A stretch of DNA of 64,000 nucleotides, taken from NCBI GenBank assembly GCA_907163375.1, contig CAJQUW010008587.1, forward strand, positions 171,525 through 235,524. The letters are read 5' to 3'. Below, one piece after another: positions 22,594 to 35,204 of this stretch (positions within the stretch are counted from its first letter, which is position 1; every line of letters begins with the position of its first letter). This DNA comes from Prostheceraeus crozeri. Lineage: Eukaryota > Platyhelminthes > Polycladida > Euryleptidae. The translations under genes were made by a program, and so were the position numbers. The notes under the pieces were generated by a model. That model was not told where the DNA came from. It saw only the letters and a program-made list of their open reading frames with translations, and ran no database searches.

Positions 22594-23438
22594 CATAGAG
22601 TAGGGATATAGGTAGAGTGTCGACTCAAGAAAGTATCTGTATACAGTGAAAATTTTGTATCAAAAGATTCAGTTTTTTGCGAAGATTACGCTCCCGTGGT
22701 ACAAAACATTATTTGAGCAGTTTTGAAAAAAGTCAAAATTTGCAAATTTATGTACTACCGAGATGACTCTCCTATATAAGTAGTATGAAACAAGTTGGAT
22801 ATCAAAAGGAATGAATATTTGCCAATAAGCATCCTAACTAAGTGGAAATTAAGCTGATTATCAAGGGAATTTCATGAATTGTGTTATAATGGAAGTCTTC
22901 ATGAAAAAGTCGCGATATTATCCGTGCTTTCTTGGCTGAAATTTCAAACTTTTAATTCAATTTTCATCGGCATGATTCTATGATTCACTAAATTCATGCT
23001 TCATTTCTTGAATCTGAATAGTGATGTGGAACCATTTACATCTTTCAAAGTTGTCTGAAATCATTGTCGTTTGATTATGTGACTTTGCTGTGCCAGTGCC
23101 AGGTTGCCTGTGATATGATCACGCTTAAGAAAATACTCTTGAGGTTCAGCATGAAAGTAATAGGAGCCCATCGAGTTGCTAATTTAGCAAACATTAAATC
23201 TCCAAGGCTGTCATGACACAGAGAATCTGTGAAATGCCATCATTCCTTCTGCAATACCATCATGATCACTCAATTCCGTGGCAATTTCTTTAGAACCTCA
23301 AAAATTTCCATATCTCACATTTGGTAAAAATAACCAATTGTATCTCACTTGAGTTCTTTTAATAAAATCGAAAGTGTATACACATTGGGGATTTAATAAA
23401 TGCGGAGTTACAACTCTACCTAATATGCCTACTCTATG
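22594..23438. mobile_element. Non-autonomous hAT-like element (CATAGAGTAGG family), copy 1
   Basis: The termini are CATAGAGTAGGG and, inverted, CATAGAGTAGGCATATTAGG. They are flanked by an exact 8-bp duplication AATTCATC (22586-22593 and 23439-23446), which is diagnostic of hAT-type insertion. It has no transposase frame. A second copy lies at 59111-59941 and is highly similar over its whole length. Confidence 0.85.
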
Positions 23439-23446
23439 AATTCATC

Positions 23447-24660
23447 TTTTTAAAACTTGCTCAAATTTTCAGACCTTAGAAACGCAATCCCCGCAAAGAA
23501 ACTGAGTCTTTCGACATTGAGGCTTTCTGCATATGCTAACATTTTTTCATTCGACGCTTTATCCACTGTGCTTGGCTTTCCCAAACTTTCAAATGATAAT
23601 GACAAACAGACAAGGCATATTCGTGCGTTCTACTCAATGTGCATTGCCACCTATCCACAAATTTCTCCTGCTTTGCGCTATTTTGGTTTGTCGCTTTTTT
23701 GCTTTGTTCCTTTCTCGACTTTTCTCTGCTCATCATCTAAGAAGGCTCTAGAGGCAAACATAATCCCTGTGGGAACGTCACTCGCTAATATCTAGAGATT
23801 ATCTGGTGAGTTAGCGATTTTGTGGCTAAATCAAAATTGCTCAATTTTGTAACAAAATCATCGATAGATGTGAAGGTTGCCTTTATTATTTTTAGAAGTG
23901 CGTCTAAAATCCAGAAGCGGTAGGTGGCGAGTGAGTTGCTATAACTAATTGATAGATGTTTGTTAGGCCAAAATGAGCTGATTTTTCACCAACCAGCGAC
24001 ATAGTGAATATTGTAGCAACTAATTAGTAGTAAGTTATATAATATTATTATTAATAATATTTATGTTCGCATATTACCTTCACATGAAAATAAATTGTAT
24101 GCTCAGTCTGATCTGTTAAAAAGGGATCTTTTTAATTCACAAAAACTTAAACTAAAAAGTATGATTGATATTATTCAATTATTTGTTATTGTTGCAAATT
24201 ATTGAATGTCAAGAGATGATGTGAAAATTTATAACCTGATTCTCTATTTTCTTATCATTATAAAAGAATGTGATAGTCTGCACTTGTTTCTTAGATAGAT
24301 TAGCTCGCATGTGGGCAATGGTGAGGAGATGAGGGAAAAAATAGAGCCTTGGCTGTAGAGGCCGATTACTAAAGAAAATATGAGAGAAAGTCAACAGTAA
24401 AAGGTGGCATACAAAGCGCGAATTTGCGAATTGTCGCCGGCGAACTTCAGCAGCGAATATGCCGCAAATATGACTAAGCAGTAGCATGATATTCTGTAGC
24501 TGACATCCACAAGCCGTTCGCTAGATTCTTTCTCACCGGGATGTGACCAAAAAGAGCATCAATAAATATTCATTGATATCAAAAGAAGAACAGTTGACCA
24601 GAAACGCCATTCTTCTTATTTCACCTGTTTTCTTTTTCTATGATTTTCAATTTAAAATCA
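23447..24660. other. Intergenic, no gene recognised
   Basis: AT-rich with short overlapping frames only (for example 23457-23795). A palindrome TTTTCTATGATTTTCAATTT with its complement sits at about 24633-24668, just before the hAT-like element. Confidence 0.4.
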
Positions 24661-24668
24661 TAGAAAAG

Positions 24669-27484
24669 CAGGCTTGCCGTGGGGATTGATATTCGGGGAT
24701 TTATATATTGATATATTTAGAAAAACCTGTGGGTAACCTGACAGAATCCCCACACCCCCACAGGATAAGCCCTTCATCAATATGTTGCACTTGTTCATAT
24801 AGAATGATTGATGTCCATTGGAGCTTCTGCACAGCATTCAACGATCCGAAGGCCGTATTTGACTCCAGAGATGCGGAATGGTAGTCCTTGAAGAAAGTCA
24901 CCGACTGCGTGTTGTAACTTTTATGACTTTTCCTTGCTATCCTCGGTATAGGCCTATTGCTCTTTAAAATTGCAGTAGCCTATTTTCTATCATTATTGAG
25001 CCTTGATTCTGACTTGCCACCTAGAAATTATTGTACCGAAAATTTAACTTAATGCTCATTCAAGTAAGGAATAGAGCCCGCTATGCACACGCATTTGACT
25101 CACAAATTTACATTTGCCTGAATCATTTTGGTGGCATTAGCAGATTATCTATTTCTACTGATTCGTAAGTTTTTGTCGTCTGCTGCCAGCTTACACGTGC
25201 AGTGTACATAAGTTCCTCTCATTCCTCTCTTAATTATTTACTGATTAATGAGACATGACACCCTTTTTCCATAAAACTACCATGACCTAGTTTACCGTAA
25301 ACGTAATTCTATCTCGAAATGTCTCTTTCTAATAGTATGACGACATTGTCTTTATTTCCTTCCTTTTATATCAAATCAGTTATTGATCAGTTTGTGTTTT
25401 TCCAACTTCCTCTTTTACTAACTTTGGATTTTTTTGGTTCACTTAACCTAGTTATTGACCATGTCGATCCTATTTCATTTCGCTACAGGATTATTGTAAG
25501 GGTACAATTTCTGCATTACTGTTCCCTTTAAGGAAACACATTTGTATAGAAATTCAACAACTACATGTAGACTAGAGGAAGCATGGCCTTATTAAAATGT
25601 TGAGATGAAATATTAATAAGAGTATGTACTTAGTTCTGCACAACGCTCGAGCATTGCATCGTACGCTATTTTTATATATTTTACCGTTTGCTGTTTTAGA
25701 TTCGCTGTTATTACACTAAGCAACCAAGTCTTCATCAAGTACAATCAAACGTGACAAGCCTACATTGCATCATGTATACTACATGTTATGTGAAGCATTC
25801 TCATGAAATATACACACATTTATTTCAAAAGAACTATGCTCAAATTCCTCGCTGTAGACAATCGTGATTAAGTACAGCATGTTTCACAAAAGCAAGCATG
25901 AATATTTATCAATATACGAGTATCTATTGACATTTTAACTGTTAGTTTAAGTCCTGAAGGACCTTAATATCCCCACAATATTTTTAGTCAGCTGCTTTTC
26001 GTGAAGACACGATTTTTTACTGCAATAATTTTGAGTGCATGTATTTGGCTGTTTTGATAGATTATATACGAGTTTCACATGTTCCATTAGTGAGAATATA
26101 ATCCTGAGATGTCCTGTAAGCTGGTATTTGGGGTTACCAATGTGAGTTTTTCATTCCTTTGGTTGATTATTGTGGTGCCATTTTCAAATAATAGGAAGTT
26201 TATCAACATACAAAGACAGGGTTGAACATAAATTAAAAATATTCATATGTTGCTACACTGCCAGTACTTCAAAATGGTCACTCTGTCACTAAAAGGTCAC
26301 CTGTCAAAAATTCTTATGTAGGCCTTCACGATATGTTTGCGGTCTACCAATGTGTATTATAGCCATCGTTTATTGCTCAGTGGATCATGCCATGTTCATA
26401 TGAGTGAATATTGCCGTTTAATTTTCGTTAATGGATATAATTTAGGAATCATTGATAGTTCTAACTCCATTAATGCCGATAAAGAAGTAAAATGTCAAAG
26501 CGAGCTTGGCCTTTATGCATCTCAAGTCTAGAATTGCTTCGCAGTAGAAATCGACTATATAGGCCTACACGTAGTGAAGGAAAAAGCTTTGAATCAATCT
26601 AATCTACTATTATGAATAAAGACTTCGACGAAAATCATCCTGATATTCTCGACCACTCATGTCATCGAATTATTGCACAAGAATTTGGAGGATGTTGACT
26701 CTGTTGTGTATGATGATGAAATGCAGTACAATGAACCATTTATTGAGGTACACTTAAGTGTGCGGTTAAGGATGCCTATCAGATGAAAGTGAAAGTTCTG
26801 ACAAGTCGTGGACAAGTGAAAATCTGAGCTTTCATGATAACGATGACTGCATTGCAAGTAGATGGCTTTCAGTTGAATGATTTGGTGTGAGAAATCTTTA
26901 TCACACTGTGCATGTATCCGACGAAAATCATTCAACATTTTCATGTGTCTTGCTTTGTGGGTTGGACCCAACAGGTCTTCTTTATCGTAATTAGTTTGAA
27001 ATCTAGGTCAATAATGATTAATCGCATTGATCACGCAAGCTTAATCATATCACAAATAATTTTATCAGCTATTTATACGATTAGAGCAAATATTTGCAAG
27101 TCTGCATTCGGCTCTGCAGTAAAGGAGACTTGCAGAATTCTTCCACTTCAGAAGTCCTTGACACACCTGGAACTATCATTATAAGTCATTTAAAATTATT
27201 GAACGCGTGATACTAATGTGAAAATGATCAGCATTGATATTTCATGCATTTTAAGTGGTAAGATGAATAGGCTGCGTGATGCTTTGTAATTCAACATCGA
27301 AGTTGATTGTGTGATATGATGTCAGTTTGCTTCTATTGAATGTCAAAAATCTTCAGAATCAGAATCCCTATAGAAGCGCTATGGGAGCTGTGGGGATGGC
27401 CTCAATACCCATACCCACCCCATCCCCGTGGCTACCCATATCCACGGGTATCCACACAGAATCCCCATACCCACGGCAACCCTG
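24669..27484. mobile_element. 2.8-kb hAT-like element, no transposase recognised
   Basis: The left end CAGGCTTGCCGTGGGGATT and the inverted right end CAGGGTTGCCGTGGGTATGG match over about 19 bases. They are flanked by an exact 8-bp duplication TAGAAAAG (24661-24668 and 27485-27492). GC-rich subterminal blocks with repeated CCATACCCA-type words (27400-27480) contrast with an AT-rich interior. No hAT transposase or BED-finger motif is visible in any frame. It is either deeply decayed or a non-autonomous derivative. Confidence 0.8.
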
Positions 27485-27529
27485 TAGAAAAGGCAACAAA
27501 ACTAAAAAAAATGGCAAGGTATAATACGG

Positions 27530-27735
27530 AGAAAAGTATTCTTTGTAAAATATATCAAATGCGTGATGAAGTTGCTTTCCTTATCAGCTCAAGAGTGGAA
27601 CAGAAGGAAAAAAGGGTCGGAAAGCTAATAGAACATGAATTCTAGTGAAATTCGGCAACATTGTAATGACTTTCTGCAGAAACCGGGAGTTAATGTATCG
27701 ATTCATTTTGATATCCTTAAATATTCAACTGCAAC
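27530..27735. repeat. Dispersed repeat, related to 35932-36125
   Basis: Shares TTGTAAAATATATCA, AACATGAATT and CTTTCTG-AGAAACCG blocks in the same order with 35932-36125, with many substitutions. Ends unclear. Confidence 0.55.
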
Positions 27736-27739
27736 CGTA

Positions 27740-28110
27740 AATATCGGTTAAAATTTACAGCTAAAGTTAGTTTCACTGCTTTTTGCAGTCTGAACTGAAA
27801 ATGTCCTGCAAACTGACACTGTTTTTCTGATCTTAACGGATTTTAGTTGTTATGTCATCAACCATCAAATTGTGACGTCATTTAACAGATATTTATAGAT
27901 ATTTTCTGCGACGCTTTTCTGTTAAATTTAACGGTTATTTTACCTGTTTTAACGGTGTGCTGTCTACAGTCTATTTCTTATAAGTAATCCACTACAGAGC
28001 ATGAATCTACGCCGTTCAATTGACCTATTTTTTGAACTGGTTGGCAAATTCGTAAACTTGAATTGAACGGCGTTCGCGTTTTCGGTGATGAACGGCTACT
28101 GAACACCGTT
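27740..28110. other. Gene-free stretch with weak inverted repeats
   Basis: No gene. Includes short inverted words such as GCCGTTCAATT and AATTGAACGGC (about 28032-28070). These may be an old MITE end. Confidence 0.35.
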
Positions 28111-28260
28111 TACTGCATTAATTTTCTATCAAAATCATCCTCGACTTATTAGAATGAAACTTCTTACGAAGATTATTAGAAGATTTTTCAACAGGGTTCA
28201 TCAGTGAGATATTTGATATGTGAAACCACGTCACTACATCTATTCTTAATTGGTTGACGC

Positions 28261-28786
28261 CACAGAATTAGATTGTTTAATCGTATCACTTTGCTAGAAG
28301 TGCAAACTGGTTCAAACAGATGGCACATGCAGGAACTTAATAAGTGGGCAAAAAGAAATTTTTAATACCTTACAGAGATAGGAAAAGCAGTCGTGCGTCG
28401 CTTGCGGATTGCTGTGAATTCCTTCAAAATGCTCCAATTGCCACGATTCCTTCAGATTCGAAGAATTCAGATAATTGCGCAAAAGTTTTCTCGATAATGT
28501 TGCCTTCCGATCATTATTAAAAAAGTTAGCAGGCGAATGAAAAAACGTTCACAAACTTCTCTGTAGAGCTTGACATCGACTGCGTCTCTTTGCTGTGCGA
28601 TCCGGCTCATAACAGTCACTGAAACTTCACACAATTTGGTGTGTTTAATGTTGAACTGGCTGCTCATTGTTCGATTGCTATGGTATTTAGTCAGGAGATT
28701 GTGCCATTTCATCAGCTTTAGATGTTCCAATATTTCCTTTCTAGTCAAACAGAAGAAGAGACGACCTGTCTACTCGTAATTCTGTG
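28261..28786. mobile_element. CACAGAATTAG-family hAT-like MITE, copy A
   Basis: Inverted ends CACAGAATTAGATTG and CACAGAATTACGAG enclose 526 bases homologous to copies B (39958-40522), C (56818-57425) and D (about 62015-62502). Orientation is opposite to B. No clear target duplication remains. A 93-codon minus-strand frame inside is not conserved as a frame in the other copies. Confidence 0.75.
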
Positions 28787-29359
28787 GAAGCAACTGATGA
28801 CAGTCTGCTGCGCTACAGACCGCTTTTCTGCGGCAGATTATTAAGCTGAGACTTTGCCGACTTTGATTGCATTTCCGTTAACAGGAAACTGATATTCTAT
28901 TTCACCTTTGACATTATGACGTTTTAGATCAAAGGTTTATCATGAGAATCAGTTCTAAGAAATGAGTAAGTTGAAGAAGATCACTTCGATAAGAAAAAAA
29001 TCAAGGAATGCCTGGAAGTTCGAGGTCCAAGAAATTTTGTTCACCTGCCATTGTTTTGTATTAATTATTAAATATTTATTATTCAAGTAGAGTGTCTCAA
29101 TAGTTCCGCACCATAGGAATAATATGGTAATTTACAAACAATCCATTTTATTGTGTTAACACTGAAACATTTAATAGGTTACAGATATTTTATGTAAAAT
29201 ATAAAATATTTTAAGGAAATTACAGCATTATGTAAAGAATTAGCCTCTGAAAAGCCACAAAAGATGTTCAAACTAACCACCGTTTTGTTCAATGCATTTT
29301 CTGCATCGATGCAGAACTGATTCTTGAGCTGATTCATTTCGCAAATTGAGCCAAGAATG

Positions 29360-30080
29360 CCCTCACGAAAATTTTTCATGAGAACTCATGAAATTTAATG
29401 CGTATTCATGAGATTTTTATGAGAGGTCATGAGATCATTATGAGTCTCATGATATTCTCACAAGAAAATATTTAACTCATGATTTTCTCGTGATCGCGTT
29501 CATGAGAAAAACATGAGCATTTATGAGGTATCCGTGAAAATTAGCTGATAAGTAGTAAGTTATGCATGCTAGCCGCGAAAGGAAATAACCATAAGAAAGC
29601 TTATTCAATCGATCAAGATCTTCAAGGTTAGTCTATAAAAGATGAAAATAAAGATATATAGGATGTATCATGGCGATATGCAACAGCATTTTCGAAATTA
29701 TGCATATATATTTTGACTTTACAATTATCATTACTATGCAGGATGTTGAAAATAGACATATATACAATCACAGTTAAACATAAGATCATGATAAATTGCG
29801 GTCTATTTCTGCGAATACTAAATGCGTAACATGCGTAAACATGGCATAACAATGCTTTGGGCAATGTGGCTACGCCAAGAAAGCTTCAATAACTGAATGC
29901 GAGGAAAATGTATTCAGATGTATGAAAAAGCAACTGTTAATTAATTAATGAGATTTTCATGAGAAAGCTCATGAAATTTGATGAGATATTTCATGCGAAA
30001 ACGTTCCAAATCCGCATTAAATTTCATGAGATATATATGAGTAAAAATCTCATAAAAATCATGAGGAATTTTCGTGAGGG
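29360..30080. mobile_element. CCCTCACGAAA-family MITE, copy 1 (nested)
   Basis: Perfect ends CCCTCACGAAAATT and AATTTTCGTGAGGG. The interior is full of CATGAGA/TCTCATG words that form many small hairpins. It is inserted in the mariner relic, so it is younger. Homologous to 33821-34518. Confidence 0.85.
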
Positions 30081-30083
30081 TGT

Positions 30084-30840
30084 GGTGTCAGTCGTGCATT
30101 AGCTCATCCATGAAAGGCGTTAATTTATTCGTAGAAAGTGCACCTGGTACAAGAGCTGCATGAAAAAGATGCAGACAAACGCATGGAATTTTGCGAGTGG
30201 ATATTGCAAAAACCGATCCCTTTACCCAGTCCGTTATGTTCAGCCATGAAGCTATGTTTTATCTTTTTACACATGTAAGCAGACACAACTCTCGTTACTG
30301 GTGCGATGCTAATCCTCAGTGGATGGAAGATTCCAAAATGCAAAAGTTCCAAGGATAATAGTTTGGCCCACGATTTGCGGAAATCGAGTTGTCGGCCCAT
30401 GAGCTCTCTTTGATGAGCATGTTACAAAAAATTCGTACCTATCTGTGCTTCAAACTTTTCTTGAGCCGATTCTCAATGAGACACCATTACAGGTACGACA
30501 ACAGCTATGGTTCCAGTAGGATGGAGCACCACCGCTCTTTGGTCTGAATGTGCGCAATTTTCTCCATAAGACATTCCCACGAGAATAGATAGGAAGGCGA
30601 GGTACAGTAGAGTGGCCACCAAGATCCTCAGATCCAAGTCCACTAGATTTTTTCCTTTGGGGACATTTGAAGTCGGTCGAATTCAACACCAGACCTAGAA
30701 CAAATGGTGATCTAAAGAATAGAATATCAAATGAAATGGCCAAAATTGAAGCTAGTGTTATTCTACGAACTCAAGAATCAGTTCTACATCGATGCAGAAA
30801 ATGCATTGAACAAAACGGTGGTTAGTTTTAGCATCTTTTG
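30084..30840 (+). pseudogene. mariner-type transposase relic
   Basis: Fragments in shifting frames: LHEKDADKRMEFCEWIL, then SRHNSRYWCDANPQWMEDS, then the catalytic-region block around DGAPPLFGLNVRNFL and GRRGTVEWPPRSSDPSPLDF, then FFLWGHLKSVEFN and the C-terminal HRCRKCIEQNGG before a stop. These match the order of mariner/IS630 transposases. The helix-turn-helix N-terminus is missing, and several stops and frameshifts are present. The last part lies inside the right inverted repeat. Confidence 0.8.
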
Positions 30841-31013
30841 TGGCTTTTCATAAGCTAATTCTTTACATAATGCTGTAATTTCCATAAAATATTTTGTATT
30901 TTGCATAAAATATCTGTAACCTATTAAATGTTTCAGTGTTAACACAATAAAATGGATTGCTATGTAGATTACCATATTTTTCCTATAGTGCTGAACTATT
31001 GAGACACCCTGTA

Positions 31014-32630
31014 CACATGGTTAAAGGATCATGATTTTCATGCTTTTGGTTGCTACAATTTGATAGCAGTTAGACACCTCATATCAAGTATAGTGGACTT
31101 CCACATTATCATGCAGCTGTACAATTTTTCAATCCTGCTTTGTAGCTATTTTAAGCGCAAAATTCCTTGACGGCCATAGAAGCTTCGCTCAAAGGGAATC
31201 GTCAAAGAATTTGCGTGCTTTAATTGTTCAAGTCTGAGGCCATTTCTCTATTCTATGCCCAGGCGAAATGGCTCTGCAATATTTATGATTTCCAACCGCA
31301 AGGCAAATCCAAGATTGAAAAACGCGGAGCAGTCTGTTGTGTAGTAATTCCGCTTGCTCAGGCATTCCAAATATTTAAAGCTATTTTGGGCCATTTTGAG
31401 CCGTGCAGACGAGCCTTAGTTGAGTGAAACACAGCGTCTGCAGCTTCCAAGGAATTTTTCTGTCTAAATTGCTCAAGTGTGTGAATTCAAGTGTAGTCCA
31501 GTACCGGACTGACCGAGCTTTTCGATAAAGCAGCATGTTATAAATTGCTATTGTTGATATACATGTATAATATATATAGGCTAATATATGACTACCAGTT
31601 GATGTCTTCTATTGCTGTGTAGGCCCCATGTTGCAGGAGAGATGGAAGCCGGCCCCGGTCCGATCCGGCCGCCGACAACCTGCTGAGATTTTCGTGTGCA
31701 GGAGTGCTGAAATCTCATGCCAATAGCAACTCCCTGTATGATGAGCGAGGCTATTAAGCCTTTCAAAGTTATCAATCAAGATAGGCCTACAAGAAATCCA
31801 ATCAAACTTACTTATTTAGGTCTTGCTATTGCTAGCACATGTCTATGGACAAGTCTTCTTCACGGAATAATATTATCACTTATACTAGGCTCAATAACAT
31901 GCCAAGCGCGTTACTCAGATGAGAAGACAGTGATGAGGGACTCTTTGCGAATACGCTTCACTGATCGGAATAGCTGGGCCTTTTTGGTTCTCCGCAAATT
32001 CATGTAAGCTTAGGCCTAGAAATAAGTATGCGGTACGATTTGCCAAATTTACCATGGCGTTATAAATACATGTATGTTGGCATCTAGTCGATTAATTGGA
32101 ATAAGCATGCTATCATGTTTGGCATCATCTTCACTTTCCCTATATGTAGACAAACATTCCATTGATTTTTTGCATTGTGTCCACACTCCAATTTATGGTT
32201 ATATAATAAGACTTGTGTAACGTTTGAAGTAATTTAATGAGAAAAAAGTATGAATATTGACTAGTCAGTATTTGAAGTATTTAAAAGATTTTTCGGTTAC
32301 TTTAGCACAGCAGTCAATGCAAAAGTACATGCATCTCTTGTTTATTGCACAATCACCAGAAATCTATTGTAAACTGCATGCATGCATTATGAACAATTCA
32401 AATTTACATAATTATTAGCGCATTTTGTAGAATTTGAGAAAGGCTTTACTTGAACTGCGAGTATCACACAGTATTCTACAAGTTGAAATACATGTGCTTT
32501 ATCTTTGCGTTCCTATGGCAAGAACAGTCACCTGTTGAGAAGTCTCTATTTATAGATACACTCGATTTGAAGGAAAAAGCACATGATCAAGTAGCCAAGC
32601 AGTAAAAAGCGTGGGCTTTCAGCTCAACTC
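31014..32630. other. Intergenic, no gene recognised
   Basis: Only short frames. A GC-rich patch (about 31650-31675, GGCCCCGGTCCGATCCGGCC) stands out from the AT-rich surroundings and may be the end of an old element. Confidence 0.35.
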
Positions 32631-32636
32631 TTTGTA

Positions 32637-33815
32637 TATAATAATAATAATAATAATAACTGTATATTTATAGAGCGCCATTACTTGGTGAGCTCATGGC
32701 GCAACAAAATTATACAACATTACATGTACACAAAATAACATAAACACATCAGCGATTGGAAGAAATAAAGTGTGTCTTCAAAGACTTTTTAAATGAGTGT
32801 AGGGATGCTGAGTTCCTCACGTCTCTGGGTAAGGAATTCCACAATACGGTTGCAGCATAGGAAAATGATCTTCTTCCGAATCGAGTCCGATAATTGCGAG
32901 ACTCCAGAATTCGGTCATCATCAGATGAACGCAACGATCGCCTAGGAACATATACGGATACGAGATCTGACAAATAGGACGGACAAGAGCCCTGAAGAAT
33001 CTTGTACACAGTGACACAAATTTTAAAACATATCCGTTGTCTGATACGAAGCCAGTGTAAATCAGAAAGATGACACGATATATGATCATATTTCGGAATA
33101 CGCACAATTAACCTCGCCGCATTGTTTTGAATACGCTGTAGCTTATCCAGAAGATACGTTGGACAGTTGTATAGAATTGAATTACAGTAATCAATTCGAG
33201 AAAGAATAGTACTGCACACCACAGTTTTACACGCATCCGTTGATAAATAGCGTCGGATATGGCGCAAGCGGCGCAACTCACAATTTAAAACACGAATCAA
33301 GTTGATAACGTGACACGATGAATCGAGGTTTCGATCGAATGATATACCAAGATTCCTCACTTTCTGAGAAAAATCAAAATGCGGTAGTGGCTCAGTTGGC
33401 ATTCTTATGCTTGGAGGATATAACATAATCACTTCAGTCTTCCGTCTATTCAAAATCAGTTGATTACTTGCCAACCACTCCTCCACTTGATGAAGACAAT
33501 TATTCGCAGACAGCAAGAGCTCATGTACTCGCTCAGAAGTCGTGCTTTGATAGAATTGGCAGTCATCCGCATACATATGGTATTTGAAAGAGTGGCAGCC
33601 GAACACTTTCGAGATTGGTGAGAGATAAAGCGAGAATAAAATAGGTCCTAGGACGGAGCCTTGCGGTACACCACATGAAAGAAATGATTTTTTTGATGTA
33701 CTGTGAGACACCATAACAGACTGAGTCCTTTGAGATAAGTATGATACGAACCATTCATGTGCTAACAGTTTTGTCCGAATGCCATATAAATACGCTTATA
33801 TAATCGCATGTCCAA
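32637..33815 (-). mobile_element. 5'-truncated LINE (CR1/L2-like) with (TTA)n tail
   Basis: A minus-strand LINE 3' fragment: RT from the palm region to the C-terminus, a short 3' UTR (containing TTTATAGAGCGCC on the plus strand), and a trinucleotide microsatellite (ATA/TAA)n at 32637-32659. 5' truncation at about 33800 is normal for LINE insertion. It abuts the MITE that starts at 33821. Confidence 0.85.
32749..33775 (-). pseudogene. LINE reverse transcriptase C-terminal fragment
   Basis: One uninterrupted frame of about 340 codons. It begins in the RT palm (AHEWFVSYLSQRTQSVMV), then GVPQGSVLGPILFSLYLSP, the catalytic YADD box (HMYADDCQFYQ), NRRKTEVIM, thumb and connection (LHWLRIRQRICFKI), and a terminal NSLPRDVRNSASLHSFKK. 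The endonuclease and fingers are missing through truncation. LHWL-x-RQR-x-x-FK is characteristic of CR1/L2-type RT C-termini. No stops, so it is a recent insertion, but it cannot be autonomous. Confidence 0.85.
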
Positions 33816-33820
33816 GTGGA

Positions 33821-34518
33821 CCCTCACGAAAATTTTTCATGAGAACTCATGAAATTTAAATCGAATTCATGAGATTTCTATGGGAGCTCATGAGATTTTG
33901 ATGAATCTCATGATATTCTCATAAGAAAATAGTTTACTCATGATGTTCTCATGATGCGTTCATGGGAAGGAAAATCATAAGCATTCATGAGGTTTTTGTG
34001 AAAATAAGTTTATACGTAGTAAGGTATGCATGCTATCCGCGGAAGAAAAGAGCCATAAGAAAGCCTATTCAATCGATCAAAATCTCCAAGTTTATTCTAT
34101 AAAGGACAAAAAGCAAAAATGTAGAATATATCATAGCGATATGCAACAGCATATTCGAAATGATGCATATGTAATTTGACTTTACAATTAGCATTACTAT
34201 GCAAGATGTTGAAAATAGACATAATTACAATCACAGTTCAATATCTTATATTTTAGCAATGTTTCATTATTGCGAATACTGAACTAGTTTTGTAGACATG
34301 GCACGGCAATGCTCTGGGCAACGTGGCTGCGCTATAACTGTACATTAAAATCGCAATAACTAAATGTCAGGAAATTAAATTCAAATGTATGAAAAAGCAA
34401 CTTTCAATTTAATAATGTGATTTTGATAGGAAACTCATGAAATTTGACGAGATATTTCATGCGAAAACGTTCCAAATCCGGAAATCTCATAAAAAATCAT
34501 GAGCAATGTTCGTGAGGG
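33821..34518. mobile_element. CCCTCACGAAA-family MITE, copy 2
   Basis: 698 bases with ends CCCTCACGAAAATT and TTCGTGAGGG, homologous throughout to 29360-30080 (shared words GCGAAAACGTTCCAAATCCG and ATGCAACAGCAT). No transposase. Superfamily not assigned. Confidence 0.85.
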
Positions 34519-34587
34519 GACCTTAATAGCACCGACTATTTAGAGTCAAGGACTCTGTACAATTATAATTTCTCAAATAAGACGTGA

Positions 34588-34684
34588 CCGGAATTGCACC
34601 AGTATGGCCGGTCCGAATTTCCATGCCAGACCGGTACAGAGTTGTGACCGGCACTGGTATACCGGCGACCGGCTACATCTCTGG
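34588..34684 (-). mobile_element. Probable solo hAT-like terminus
   Basis: On the minus strand a GC-rich block starts CAGAGATGTAGCCGGTCGCC and continues with repeated CCGGT words (CCGGTATACCAGTGCCGGTC). It resembles a hAT terminus. I did not find the matching other end. Confidence 0.4.
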
Positions 34685-35118
34685 TGTGAACATTTTCCAT
34701 CTACGCCCAGGCGAACTAGCAAGCTGTAATCTATAATTCTACTATTTCTGGAACTGTTCATTACCGAATATCTTAACATAGAATTATTTAAATTTCTCAT
34801 TAGGAGGCTCATAAGATATAACCAGCGCTCTTAGTCCGCAGGATGTGCGCAAGAAATGAAGTAATCTTTAAATTAGATAAAGGAGATGTGATAATTTAGA
34901 ATAAAAGCAACATGTCAGGGTCATAGTACAAGTGTTCTCAAAATATAACAGCCTCAGAGTTGGTCAACTAATTTTAAACGTCGGATTTTGGATTTTCTGC
35001 TTCAAGGTCGTATTTGACAGGAAATGAGATAGTAATCGACATTGAATGTTGATACAAGATCAGTACTTGTTCTATTTAAAGTGTTCAAGGTTAGAACTCA
35101 CTCGGATGTCTTGAAGTG

Positions 35119-35127
35119 TATATAAAG
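35119..35127 (+). promoter_or_regulatory. TATA box of the secreted IL-17-like gene
   Basis: TATATAAAG lies 78 bases before the ATG at 35205, which predicts transcription starting near 35145-35155 and a 5' UTR of about 50-60 bases. A canonical TATA at this spacing suits an inducible gene. It also supports the frame below as a real, intronless gene. Confidence 0.6.
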
Positions 35128-35204
35128 TGTTCTGCCTGCATCTTACTCATAAGTCATCCAGCTTGTGTTATTAAGTGAGTTGTCATTCAATTCTCCAGAA
35201 GAAG

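Larger units (their letters stand above)
29090..31011. mobile_element. mariner-like element with about 230-bp inverted repeats
   Basis: Ends GTGTCTCAATAGTTC and GTGTCTCAATAGTTCAGC are inverted and flanked by TA. The inverted repeats extend about 230 bases inward and include the transposase stop-codon region. A 721-bp MITE (29360-30080) is nested inside. Between it and the right arm lie decayed transposase sequences. Confidence 0.85.

Noticed and set aside
28467-28748. Minus-strand 93-codon frame in MITE copy A
   Set aside because: The homologous copy B has stops and frameshifts in the same segment, so there is no sign of coding constraint.
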